A model generated the notes under the pieces. The model was not told where the DNA came from and ran no database searches. It saw only the letters and a program-made list of their open reading frames with translations. The translations under genes were made by a program, and so were the position numbers. A DNA stretch of 64,000 nt from Neurospora crassa OR74A (Eukaryota; Ascomycota; Sordariomycetes; Sordariales; Sordariaceae), in contig NC_026501.1 of the NCBI RefSeq assembly GCF_000182925.2, forward strand, positions 8,907,917-8,971,916, read 5' to 3'. Shown here one piece after another: positions 19,485-31,753 of the stretch. Every line of letters starts with the position of its first letter. Position 1 is the first letter of the stretch.

Positions 19485-21737
19485 ATGTCGACGGAATCGA
19501 CCCGCCCGTTGTTGCTGCCCCAGAACCGCAAGCTACGCCATCTACGCGGCATCTATCTGAGGAACCTCGCCTTCACTCGCCAACACGGACGGACCATTGA
19601 CGATGCTGCTCTTAACAAGACAGCTGGTAAGCTCGAGGCCTTGCGCGAGAGACCAGACCTACACCATACGCTATCATCAGAGGACCTCCGCCCACCCGCT
19701 GTCCGACGCCGCAGCACCCACTTGGCCAACGCCGACCCCGCCACGCGACAAAAGAGCTTCCAAGATACTTTTGCCAGCAAGCTTGCCGATGCCTTCTTTA
19801 CCCTTCACGTCGACGGTCTGGAAGATCCCATATACATCAGCGAAGTTGCTGAACGAGCTACGGTGCGCTTATCATGATAACCTCTCAGACCATGACCCAC
19901 GCTAAGCACCTTCAATCAGAACTTCAACTTCCGTCTATTCGAGCTTGCCGACCTGGATTCGACCATAACTCGATCTCCCCAAGTAACCGTCCGAATATGG
20001 ACCAACCGACAGGACCAATGGAGCCTCCTCCTCGAAGACGAAGTCGACCTCCGCACCCTCAACTGGCTCGGCACCCTTCAGAACGTCAACTTCCCACCCA
20101 ACAGCCTGGTTTTCCACATGGTAGACGGCATCTACTCCCTTGAGATCTCCAACTCATACCCACCACCCAAGAAGGAGGTTCCCCCTTTACCAACCTCCTC
20201 CTACAACGTCCTCATGCGTCTCGCCACCCTCAACAACTCGATTCAAGACGCTCTCGCAACCCGTGACGCCCTCGCCGCACAAATCAACGGCCTCCTCGCC
20301 CAGGAAGAGGAGAAACAAAAAGACGTGGGGACCCTCGCCGAAGCCGAAGAGCAAGTCAAGCTAGCCTCCAAGTACCTTTCGGCCCAAAAGCGCATCGTGG
20401 CCGCCGCAAAGAAGCACAACGACGACCTGCGCGCCTCCATCGCCGCCCGCAAAGCCGCCATAGAATCCGGCTTGGCCGTCCAGCGCAAAGCCGAAGAAGA
20501 CGTCCATCACGCCGCCGGCGAACCGCTCGCACAATCCAAGGCCCTCCTCTCCTCCGTCCGCGACCAAATCCGCGGTCAACGCCGACGCATCTGCGAGGAC
20601 CTGTTGACCATCTACCGCATCCAACCGATCCCTCCCCCGACCGACCCGAAAGCGCAGAAAGAGCATGACCCGCTATCCTTCCAAATCTGCTCTCTCCCGC
20701 TCGCCAACACGGTACTGGACCCAACCACCACGACCGCGCACTGCTTCGTCTCTTCTCCTTACGGCAGCAGCAGCAGCAGCCTATCATGCATCCCCAAAGA
20801 AAAATACCCCCACGAGGAATCCCTCTCCGCCTCCCTCGGTCTCGTCGCCCTCTTGGTGCACCACCTCCAACTATACCTCTCCGTGCCGCTCCCCTACCCG
20901 ATCAAATGGCACGGTTCTCGCTCCACCATCCGCGACGACATTTCCAATTTTCCCATGAACCCCAACGCCTCTTCCTATTCCTCTCACGCCTCCCAATCGT
21001 CTCGGTCCGCATCAACCAACTCCCCTGCCAGCTTGGGAGAAGAAACAGATCCTAGCAGGGAATTCCCCCTCTTCCTACCCAAGGGAGGCAGCACAGCCCA
21101 GTACCGCTTCGAATACGCCTGGTTTTTACTAAACAGAAACATCGAAGTCCTCTGCTGGAGCCAAGGCCTCAAAGTCGTGGACATACGCCACACGCTGCCG
21201 AATCTACAGTGGTTGTTGATGGTCTGTAGTGCAGGGAAGGACGAGGTTCCCGAGCGCAAAAGGGGAGGGGTAAGGGGGTTGTGGTTGGGGAGAATAAGGG
21301 GGAAAGTGGTGGGGATGGGCATGAAGTTTGATGATGATGTGGATGGGAGTGCCAATGGTAGTCAAGCTGGTGGTGACGAAAGAGGAATCAGTAGTAGGGA
21401 CCACGACGACGACGACATCGGGAGTAGGAATAGTAGTAGGAGTAGGAGTAGAAGGGGAAGCACAGACAGCGATGCTGCCACCACCATCATCAGCCCCCGA
21501 ACGACAACGACGCGGAGGATAACAACGGGAGGAGTAGGAGGAGGAGGGGGAGGTGGTTTAACTATCGGCTACCACCATTACGGCAACGGTAACGGCAACG
21601 GGAACGGGACGACGGCAGGTGCTACCAGATCCCCGCTGTCCCGCTCACCTTTGGCCCAGCAGCAGCTCCCATTTGATGAGGGATCAACGAAACTCACACT
21701 GAGAACCAAGGGGTTAAGGGAGAGTGTTGCTCGCTGA
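19485..21737 (+). CDS. Vps38/UVRAG-like subunit of PI3-kinase complex II (endosome/autophagy)
   Basis: Exons 19485-19862 and 19920-21737 (57-nt intron, phase 0) give 731 residues. The N-terminal LRHLRGIYLRNLAF with the following C2-like region (VTVRIWTNRQDQWSLLLED), then a charged helical region predicted as coiled coil (about 235-350; QINGLLAQEEEKQKD, AQKRIVAAAKK), and a C-terminal block (QYRFEYAWFLLNRNIEVLC) match the order known for UVRAG/Vps38 proteins of the Atg14/UV-radiation-resistance family. Such proteins join Vps34, Vps15 and Vps30/Beclin on endosomes for vacuolar sorting and autophagy. The last 130 residues are low-complexity (SRNSSRSRSRRG, GGVGGGGGGG, NGNGNGNG) and probably disordered. 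The name is by motif and domain order; Atg14 itself is the main alternative. Confidence 0.75.
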
Positions 21738-22324
21738 CACTCCTTCATACGGGTATAATGATGAAGTTTGGGCTTGAAATGATAACGATCGGTAAAAAAA
21801 AAAAAAATGTTAAGGGATCGAACGAATGGTTTCAAAAGGATGGATGGATGGCTATGGCAAGCGATGAGCTTATTTATGCTTAGGTTTCTTGGAATTCATG
21901 AATACCAAGGCTTCTGTGATGATAATGAGAATGAAAAGAGCCGTTGATGTTGGAAGAAATTTTATTCCACTTTTTCACGACAGTGACATGAAAGTATTTC
22001 AAAACCGTACAAATACCGATAAAAAATACAAATGTATTTATTTTTGCAAATAAGTAAGTAACCATGAAGAAACTGTTCTTTTCACTGACTGATTACAAAG
22101 TCGTTCTAGCGTAGGTTTATACTAGTTGCAACATACTAAACTAGTAAAATGGTATATCCATCCCTTTCCTTCCTCATTTTCCCCTTTTTCCCAACTTTCT
22201 TCCACCTATTACCGACAAGCGCTCAAAACCAAAATCAAGTGTCAACACGCTCTGTTCTTATCCTGGTTTCAACTTCAACCCAACCGATTGCTTGCCCTTG
22301 AAAAACAGAAAATTGCACGCTAAC
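21738..22324. other. Convergent intergenic region
   Basis: This AT-rich 587-bp gap lies between two converging stops and should contain both 3' untranslated regions. No gene or structured element is visible. Confidence 0.6.
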
Positions 22325-25300
22325 TCAGAAAAACAAGCCCTTCTTCTTCTTTTTCTCCTGTCCCCCCATTCCCTTCAAGATATCATCAAACGTGCTCCCC
22401 CCATTACTGGGTGCCGGCGCCGCCGGTTGCGCCACCTGCCTTGGAGGTGACTGCCTCGGCGGCGACTCTCCTCTGCCTAATGGACTTGGACTGACACTGG
22501 GGCTCGGATACTGCTGCTGTTGCTGCTGCTGCTGCTGCATCTGTTGACTAATCGATCCCCTAGAAGGATCTCTGTACGCCGTGGGCGGTGCGCTGGACCT
22601 CCCCTGACCTTCACCAACGCTTAGATTACCCAGCGCAGCAAGAGTCTGCGCGCTGCCGACCGAACTCGCGCGGTGGCCATGGGCGGCCGTGGAGTTGGAC
22701 GAGTCAGGACGACCACCACCACCTCCGGAGAGCATGTTGGCGGGAGTAGAAACGACGCGGGAGCTGCGGTCACCGCCGGGAGCCAAAGATTGCATGAATT
22801 CGGCTTCTTGCTGAGACGAGGGGCCGTTGGGGCCGAACTGGCTAAAGTCGAGCGGCTCGAGGCCTATGGCGATGCTAGACCTATAGGTCGAGACCCCGCG
22901 ACTAATTGTTGATCCCGTCCGTGGACGGAAGTGAGGAGAAGCGGGTTCGGAACCGGGAGTGCCACCTCCGTAGCTGCTTTGTGATCTTGAGCCAGAACGT
23001 TGGTGGCCCGAGGTGAAGGAGTCGTTGTCTTGGAATACCGGGCGGGGTGGTTCCAGAGGGGTGATTTCCTCGCCTAAGGCGGCGGCGGCGGCTTCGAGGG
23101 GCTGGTTAATGGCGGCGGCGGCGGCAGAGGCGGGGAGAAGAGCGGTCTCCCATTCCTTAGCTGCGAGCCAGCAGTGCGAGCGCATGTAGATACCTTCGAC
23201 GGAGAACATGACCACGTCCGCGGACAGCTCTACGATGCCTTGACCGTTGTTGGTCTGATACCACATTTTGCGGACTTCGCCGGCATCTTCCATCCAGGGC
23301 GGGTTGCCCTGGGGAGCCTCGCAGAGGAAGTATTCGACTCCTTCGGTCCAGTGAAGCTGGGGGGCGTCGACGACGAGCATAGGCAGGGACTGCAGAACGA
23401 CGTAAAGGAAAAGCCAGTAGCCGACGCGCTGGTTGGCGATGTCGGAAGGGTTGACACCCTTGGCCTCCTTGTACTCGAACTCCTTGAAGGCTTGGAGGAA
23501 GGGGAGCTGTATTGAGTCGGTATCCATGTTGCGCGACTTGATGAGCATGAGCAGCAGCTCGTTGGAGGCCAGCTTGCGGTCGAGCTTGGCCCGCTTCTTG
23601 GCGTCCAGTTCGCGGTAGTTCTCGTGGATGGCGGTCATGGAGGGGATCTTGGGGCAGTCGAAGGGGATGGGCGGCAGGACGGGTGGAGAGGAGTGGTCAA
23701 ACTCGCTGAGCATGGCGCGCAGGGCGGAGCGCATCAGGAAGAGTTCGTACTCGAACTCGCCGGCATTCTTGGCCTTTTCCCTCTCGGCCTCGGCTTCCGC
23801 AACACCGTCGTCGAACTTTTGGTCGATAACACGGGGAGTGATGGATTCGCGGTCGACGAGCAGGTCGTACAGAGCACAGCAGTCGGAGTAAAGCATCTTG
23901 AGGCATTGGCGGTTGAGACCACTCTGGGAGAAGTGGTTCTTCTTGCTTCGCGCCTTGGGTGGCCAGCTGCCAAACGAGTCCTTGTAGTAGCCAAGAACAA
24001 AGGTGCGCATCTTGGCGAACGACTTTTGCCATTCCTTGAAGTTCAAGTGCTTGGCCTCCTCACTGGATGTCGAGCTGCCAATGCCAGCAAACAGGGAAGG
24101 GAACTCGAAGCTCTCGAGACGAAGGTTGGCGTTGGCCTGCCTGTTAGTGAGATCCAGATAGGCGCGCTCAAGCCTGTTCCTGGTGCTGACCGAGATACTC
24201 TTGTAGACGGGTAGGTTGAGATCCTGAATGGACTCGTACTTGCCCACGGCGTGGGTGAAGGCTTCGTTGTAGAGCGTCCATGACCGCATATGCTCACCCA
24301 AGATGATGGCCTGGATAGTCTTCTCGCGGCTGCCTCTCACATCCGAAACGCCAAACTGGTCCAAGAAAGAGTTGAAGGCGGCATCGACCTGATCGCCAAA
24401 CGTTGACCCGTCATGGTTTCTGAAGCCGAAGTGCTTGAGCAGGGCAGCCACTTGAAGAAGTGCCGCAAACAAGGTTGGATACGTGTGTGTGGCAATAATG
24501 GGCTGGCTGGTCAAGAGAGCAAACATATTCCTTGCTGCGACGAGGCTGTCCAGATTCGTATTCTCGAGCGGGAGGTACAGATGTCCGTCAGTCGGGCTGG
24601 CGCCGTAGGCTGATGGCGATGGTACTGGTCGCCTGTTGGCGGCATCGTCGACGGTAAGAAGGCTGCCGCCGGCACTAGCTTTGCGGGGGTTGGTGAACCC
24701 GGCAATCTCGGACAGCAATAGTTGCGAGGAGCTGACGAGGTAATCATGGACTTTGAAGGATGGGCCGCGGCCACTGGTAGGAGGATGGAGGTAGATGAAC
24801 AAGTTTCCAGATTCGTTCCATAATTCGGGGACCTGTGTAGGTGGGTGGGTAAGGTGAGTGAGTACGGATGTCCGACGGATGTAACCTAGGGAGAGAGAGG
24901 CACGTCATCATACCTTGTCGCCATTCAGGAGGTTCGCCGTGCTGTATTCGGCCTTGCTGTCTGGCGCAACAATCCAGGCCGCATTGCTGTCTCCCTTGTT
25001 GGCTTCGGAGCCGGAGCCTGATCGGCCTCCGAACCAACTCCTCCTCTGCTTGTGCTTCTGTGCTGTCGGACTGCTGCCGTCATCGCTGCCGTTGGAATGG
25101 GTTGATGTTGGCCTCGAGTCTGCCGAAGTGGAAACGATGCGCGGGGGTTCTGCTGAGGGAGTGCGGTTATGAGTCGCTGAAGGTTGGCTGGAAGTGCTAC
25201 GGCCGCGCGAATGGCTGCCTGTAGGGGATGTTGGTGAGCTGCTGCCGGATGGTGGTTGTTGTTGTTGTTGTTGTTGCTGTGATTGTTTCTGGAGACGGTT

Positions 25301-26180
25301 GGGTGGGATGGCAGCTCCCGGCGGGGGGCCTTCGACGGAGACACTGCGGGCCCCGTTGCTGGGCCTTGCTGCGGGGGGGCCGAGGTTTGTCTGTTTTAGG
25401 GGCATAGTCGACGCTTAGGTAAGATATGGAATGGTTAGTTGGGGAAAGGACGCTAAGTAGGTAGAGGTAGGAAGAAAGAGGGCAAGATAGTGTCGAACAA
25501 CTGAACACACCTGATTGTAAAGACGACAAAGGAGGGGATGAGCTATTAGTAGTAGGAGCCCCAGGACTATTATTCCTGCCCAACAACAATCCATCGGGTG
25601 ACGAATAGTTGGCGGCCGGGTTGTGATATATTACCATGTTCTTATTATGGACGTCGCTGACACTGGCTGCTTGCTGCGCCTCTGCATTGGCGTAATTGGC
25701 GGCAGGGGCCGGGCTGGCAGTTACTGGCCGTTGTTGCTTCCGGGAGGCTCCAGTGGTACCTTTTAGCCCAGTACCCTGCTGATCTGCGGCGTCTGGTGAA
25801 AAGAAAAAGGATGGAATCAGCATCGAAAGCCGGGACTTGCGTCGTTGCATCTTGGACGCCGGGGGTCCCTGGTCGACGTCTTGTATTCCACTTTCTCGGT
25901 CCGTGTCCGTGGTGGTCTCGGAGTCTGGTGTAGGTGGTAGCTGGACCACGCTGGGCTCCTGTATCCCCTTTTCCCTTTCTGCTGATGAAGTATTGTGACG
26001 GAGAGATGAGGAGAGGTGTTGCGAGAGGGTGCTCATTCGGTGGAGGGGCTTGCGCCGGACTGAACCGGCGTCGACACTCGTAGGGGCCATGTCGGGCAAC
26101 ACGGGCGACACAGGCGTTCGGGAGTAGTATTGCTGCGGAGGCACAGCGTAGACGGGAGGATCCAAAGTTCTGCTTCCCAT
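22325..26180 (-). CDS. Large fungus-specific protein, DUF8004-like
   Basis: Exons in transcription order are 26180-25511, 25413-24914 and 24832-22325, giving 1225 residues. The first 390 residues are disordered, with RRKSRLSMLIPSFFFS, Ser/Pro and Gln8 runs. The ordered core (about 390-960) begins VPELWNESGNLFIYLHPP and includes HTYPTLFAALLQVAALLKHF, LNRQCLKMLYSDCCALYDL and the C-terminal RSHCWLAAKEWE; I associate this core with the fungal family DUF8004, from memory. The tail is Ser/Gly/Gln-rich and ends in GGQEKKKKKGLFF. Function is unknown. Both introns (97 and 81 nt) are fixed by frame. The start is the first ATG after a strong acceptor-like TTTCCACAG (26194-26186), so a leader intron or a further upstream exon is possible. 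Confidence 0.8.
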
Positions 26181-29100
26181 CTTTTTCCTGTGGAAAAAAA
26201 AAGGGCGATGTTGCCCAACCTTATACACTCTCTTCCAGCAAAGAATCTCCCACCCCTTATTGCCAGGGGGCCGGCACAAACGGGGGGGCACCACCTGGCG
26301 GTAGAGTCGTCGGGGTGCTGCGTTACCGAGAACCACAATGCGGTTCAAAGTGGATCAGGTGATACGAGATGTTGGTGGAGCGAAGTCGCTGGCCTGGTCT
26401 TGGTGTTTCTGGTGAATCGGAATTCGGAGGATTAGCCTCACGCTTCTGGGAAGAAGGAGGAAGACCAATATTGATGGTCGTACATCGGCAGGGCGGGACA
26501 CACTCAAGTGAAGGAAGAAGGGTTGCCATCGGGGGACAACATCGGACGGAAAAGGGGACGACACACACACAGCTCGACAACATGGCAGGGTCAGTCCTGT
26601 ATGGCTTGACATGCTGCAGCGAGTGACTTCTGTGACAGCTACATGATAGCTTACGTCGTACACGCAGTATCCCTACTCGAATTTGTTTCAGGACGACCAA
26701 CATGTCCAGCTGCTCCAATGGGGCGCGATCGGCCTGGACTATGGTTTGATATTCTGGTCATCAACCACTTTCACTTCCCTCGGGGCAAACCTGTAAGGTC
26801 TACCATACTCAGCGAGTGTTCCACCATGACGCCGTGTCTCGCGTGGCTTTTTCCTTTTTGGGTCTTTGAGGATTCCCATGGTGGCCTCGCATGTCCTCGT
26901 TGGTGACACAGGATGCCGTATCCATGAAAGCCACTCTGGGTCCTTTGACACACTCGCTGCCTCATCGGATCCTTGCACTCTCGAGTGTTTGACGACTTCT
27001 CCCTCCAGAGAAAGGGGTTCAGCTCTTGAAACCAAGGTAGAGGTACCATGAGGGTCCAGAGAGGGCATTTTCAGCCTCATGCTCGTCTACCTATCGATAA
27101 TGGCGGGGTTAAGGTAGGTAGGTACCTTTCATTACATGCAGAAGATGGAGGCTCCGCTGGGCCCTTGGGGTGCCTTTCCAGGTTTGGAGGAGGGCCGGGG
27201 TTAGGGATGGTAGGCGCATGGTTGCGTGGATGCAGGGGGTACCTTGAACTCTTGGGTTGTCACCCGCTGTATACTAGTTTTGTCACTTTGCAGCTTACCG
27301 TTAGTTGTCAACAGACGGAATGCGACTTTGTCCTTTTTTTTCTTTTTCCCACTCTTCTTATTTTCCCTCATATGTTTAACCTCTTTTCGGTCCTAGTATC
27401 CTCTTGTTCACCGTATCTTCAATGAGGCTCTTGGATTTCCTTCATTGCGCAACAAGGAATATGGGTACGAGATTATGGACTGACCTCCCCTGCTCCACCA
27501 GGAGTATTGATAACCCTCACTAATATTCTCCGCCAAAATGATGGATCCTCTCAAGAAGGCCGGGAGGTTCTCATGACAGCGAACCACTGACTGGGCGCCC
27601 CGCTCCATTGCGGCCCTTTCCGACGTCATCCACAACATCCGGGGAAGGCTGAAAAAGGTACACCACATTCCGAAGCACTGCCACTCCTACGCGCGTCTGC
27701 CACGTCAAGCACAAGACAAAGCTCCCCCAGAGAGGAGCCCTGAGTGCATATGTACTTGAGGTTAGGCACAGGTCAACCAACCAATTCACCCACATGGCGG
27801 GCATGCATGCGGAAGAGCTGTAGGTAGTGTACGTGTACGTGTAATCCCGCTTTTCAAACGACATTTTACGCAATATCTCGTTCCGTGGGTCCGCCTGGTA
27901 TGTAACGAGATGGCCAGCCAGCATTTGATTCCCCAATCGTGCAAACCCAACAACCTCCAGATTGCTCCCCGAGACACTGGTGAACCCCGGAGTCTTCGGG
28001 CCTCACTTGGACTCCATGGGTGGCCACATCAATCAGTCGATCGATATTCATTCTCCCAAAAGGAAGAGACCCACCTCGCTAATATCCCGGCAATGCGCTT
28101 CCTTCTCTCATACGGCGGCGCTAGAACTGCCAGATGGAAGCTACCTAAAGAAACGCCTCATTGTGCCCTCAGGGGCATCGAGGTATGTACATACCTCTAG
28201 CGTACATCTATTTTCGGCAACAGGCCCATTGGTTACTTTTTCTGCCTCTTTCGGGCGAAGACCGCCGTGGAAGCCGTCACCAAACTCATCATCATGCATA
28301 TAGCTGCCCATACACCACCCATTGCGATCCTGCTCCTCAACAGCAAAGGCTACCAACCCAAGTCTCTTGCATTGCATTTGATCCTTTGGCTTCTCTTGTT
28401 TCTTCTGAGGAAATTACATCTTCACATCCTCACATCCCGTCTTGAGCGGAAGATCGGGAGCCAACACACACACACAACTCAAGACGCCTCTCTCTGCACG
28501 GGGAATCACACAGCCAGACAACCAACAGACTACCTCTAGGTAGGTAACCATCAGCCAACCACGTGTAACACGCATGAATCCAACCCACTGAAACCTCGAA
28601 GAAAACTCTATAATGGGTACTACTACGCTGCACTTACACTACATACATAGGTCCACTGCATACCCGAGGGGACGGAACCGCCTCCTCCCTATCCTCACCC
28701 TAGAACAAAATGGGTCAAAAGTGGTGGTGTGTGGTGCAAGTCCAAAACGGGCCATGGGTGGGTGGGTGACTTCAAATTGCAACTCGTGCTTTTTGATGAT
28801 GCATGTGATGCTTCGCCTTACAACTACATCACCTACGGCGTGGGAAAGGAGGTAGCCGCCGGGACACACACACACACACACACACAACCTCCATCAGGAC
28901 CTAACTCAGCCTCCTTCTGATTTTGCTGTTGTTTCTCAGAAGTGCTACCTCAAACTACGCCTCTTTAATACTTTTAATTATTTACTAGATAGGAACCGAA
29001 TGAGAGTGTGCTTGTGTCTCCGCGCTTGTAGGTTTTGGCATTTGAGTGGGAGTATGACAAAAGCGGGAAGGAGTCGAAACTGAAGCGAACGGGAGGCGCA

Positions 29101-29540
29101 GGTGCAGTCAGTGATTTGGTAAACCCGCTGACCCGATGATTAGTACTCTGAGAGAAGAGCCATATCAAATCATGATAAAGATTCTTCTGGGGCTGTCATG
29201 TTGCATGCGCAAGTTGACAATGTTTCAATAACTTGGCCAGCAGTGGGGGAAAAAAAAAACAAAAAAAAAAAAAAAAAAAAAGCACTGTTACCAGATCCGC
29301 TTCCAACCGTTCATAGTTGCCGAGTGTTTCACGAGGGTAGGTAGGAGAGATCACAGGTCGAAGTACATATCGCCTTACTCCTCTCGGTCGGCTATCATCC
29401 ATCATATACTTCCTTCATCTTGTTACCTACCCTCTCCATTTCTTCTTTCGTCCACTTGCTACGACGACGAACGAGTGCTGGTGACACAGCGGATAGATAG
29501 ATACATCTCGGACACGAGCCGCAATGGGGGAAAGACTCAC
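26181..29540. other. Gene-free region upstream of the DUF8004-like gene
   Basis: I find no supportable gene. The frames of 80-130 codons that exist overlap on both strands and show no family signature. Simple repeats include CA repeats at about 28864-28886 and an A-rich run at 29251-29281. The first several hundred bases presumably contain the leader and promoter of the minus-strand gene. Confidence 0.5.
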
Positions 29541-31100
29541 TCACGTACTACCAACTGGCCACCTACCTAGGTAACTAGGTAGTTAGTTAGTTAGTTACCC
29601 AAACTCGGACTCACACGCACATGATACACAAGTGAGAATGGAAGCTCTCAGAGTCCAAGATAATATGAAAGTCCCGATCCGACAAAAGTAAGTACCTACC
29701 TAGTCAGTTCAGTCGTAGGGGCAACCAACCAGATATCAGGACGGCAGTAAGTAGTTACTTCCCTAGGTACATACATACATACACACGGCGGGCCATTAGG
29801 TAGGTGCAAGTGCGCACTCATCAAAACTCACACAACTTTATAAATTCCCCCTATTCCACTTACAGAGCTACATAAAAAAAACACAAGAAGCCTTGTACAC
29901 CTACCTATCTATCTCGTGAAATGGACACACACCTCGTATAAGAGATGAACTTTGTCGTACAAGCCGGTCTTACCTAGGTAGTTTGCCCTTCATCGTCAGG
30001 TAGTCAGTCTCCTTTCATCTACAGGTACCGGTACCGGGCTGTTGGGTCTAGGTACTTAGGTAACTTCAACTTACCCGAGAAAATCAATCTTCGGTGCGGT
30101 CGGTGTCTAGACAACTTGAATGTATGTGGACCTTTGTCCTGCTACCTAAGTATAGAGATATATAGAGGTGTGATTACGATTATTAAGTATCTTTCTTAGG
30201 GACAGATAAAGCGACGCTCATCAGACACGGTAGGTATAGGTATTTACATGAACTTAATGATGGTATAGGTACCTCTAGTAGAGAAAGGAGGTGAAGTAAA
30301 GGTGAATGAATTCTGAGGTGCATTTAGATACCTAGGGACGGGGACCATTGACACCAGCCTGTTTGAGAGACATAAAGCTACCTATATAGGTACCTCTATC
30401 TTATTGTCGGGCAGTTAAGTTGTTTGCTTGTAGGTACACTAGGTAGGTAGGTACCTAGGTAGTGTAGAGGTATGTCACTATTGCAAAACCTCTCTGACGA
30501 GATGTGTGTACAATTACCACGTGTGTACCTAGGTAGAGGTAGGTATGTTACGAGCTATGTAGGTACACATCGGTAAGTATGCAGTTTGATTAGGTACCCA
30601 TGTTTCCCACTGAGTGTTTTTGCCCAGTTGTACGTACCAGTGACTACCTACCTACCTACCTACCTATAAGCCATTAGGTCATATACATCCACACCCGCTA
30701 ATCCTCCGACAACCTTCACATCGCTGACCATAGGTACCGCTAGGTAAATGTAGATGTTGATCTACAACTACACGGGGTGACTATAAAACTCCTCCTAGGT
30801 GCCCCTGCCTAGGTGTCCCTAAATAACTATATGTATTCTAAACTGTCAAGCAACATATCAGGTAAGTAGGTAGGTAGGTAGGTAGGTACCTCTATTCACC
30901 CATACATAGTCAATTCAGTCCAGTCCAGTCCAATCCCGTCCAATCCACTCAATCGACCTACCGAGTTTCGTATTCCTTGCCTACACGTGGTTGTGAACAA
31001 CAAAAAAGCCACATATCAAGTTCGTTTAAACCAAGAAGAAGAACAAAAACAAACAACAAACCCAAGAACTAAAGGTACCTACCAAACCAGTTTGCAAACC
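29541..31100. repeat. TAGGTA/CCTACC-rich repeat field
   Basis: Over about 1.5 kb the tetranucleotide TAGG or its complement CCTA recurs as short tandem runs and CCTAGG palindromes: about 29556-29600, 29696-29702, 29760-29770, 30440-30468, 30644-30666 and 30862-30888. Single copies fill the spaces between. Reading frames are heavily interrupted on both strands. Such dispersed TAGGTA clusters are common in intergenic DNA of Neurospora-like fungi; here they are unusually dense. Confidence 0.8.
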
Positions 31101-31753
31101 ATGCCGGCAACCGCTCACCAGACAACCACCGAGAGGTTAGGAAGGTATCCAGACGAGAAAGTCGCAGATAATTTAAAAGTCACAAGATCGAGTGTTGGTC
31201 GAGCGAGACCGAGTTTTAGTCGAGTATATGAGCGAGTCTAAGACACACCGCACAGCTTATCAATAGTCAATCAAAAAGGACCAACATGACGGAGTAAACC
31301 TTTCTGGGTATCACCCATTCAACGAACTGCAGCACGTTACTTAAACAACACTACAATCAAGTATCAGGTATTCATTCATACCTCCTCCATACTTCATCCA
31401 AACCCCCCCTACGGGTATATATGTCCTGTCCTGGTGGTATAATCACAATGCTGCCTATCCTTCTTCCCTCACCATTCAATAATCCCAAGTAACCAAAATA
31501 TGGATGAACGAAAGTAAGAATCCAACACGAAAGGTGTTCCTTCACTGGCCATTGTTTCTCTGAAGTCAAGGTTATGACGCGGAGTAGGTAGTCTGGTCCT
31601 GACATCGAGAACCAACCAACCAACCGACCAAAAAGATCCTGGTATCTAACCAAAACATGAAGAAGAAGAAAGAAGAAGAAGAACGCCGCAACCCCATGCT
31701 TTTTCCCGTTAATCATTCACTTTTTTCACTTTCGCCTCTACGTCGCTGCCATT
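31101..31753. other. 3' flank of the fibroin-like gene
   Basis: A 650-bp stretch without a supportable gene. It probably contains the 3' untranslated region of the minus-strand gene ending at 31754. Confidence 0.5.
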
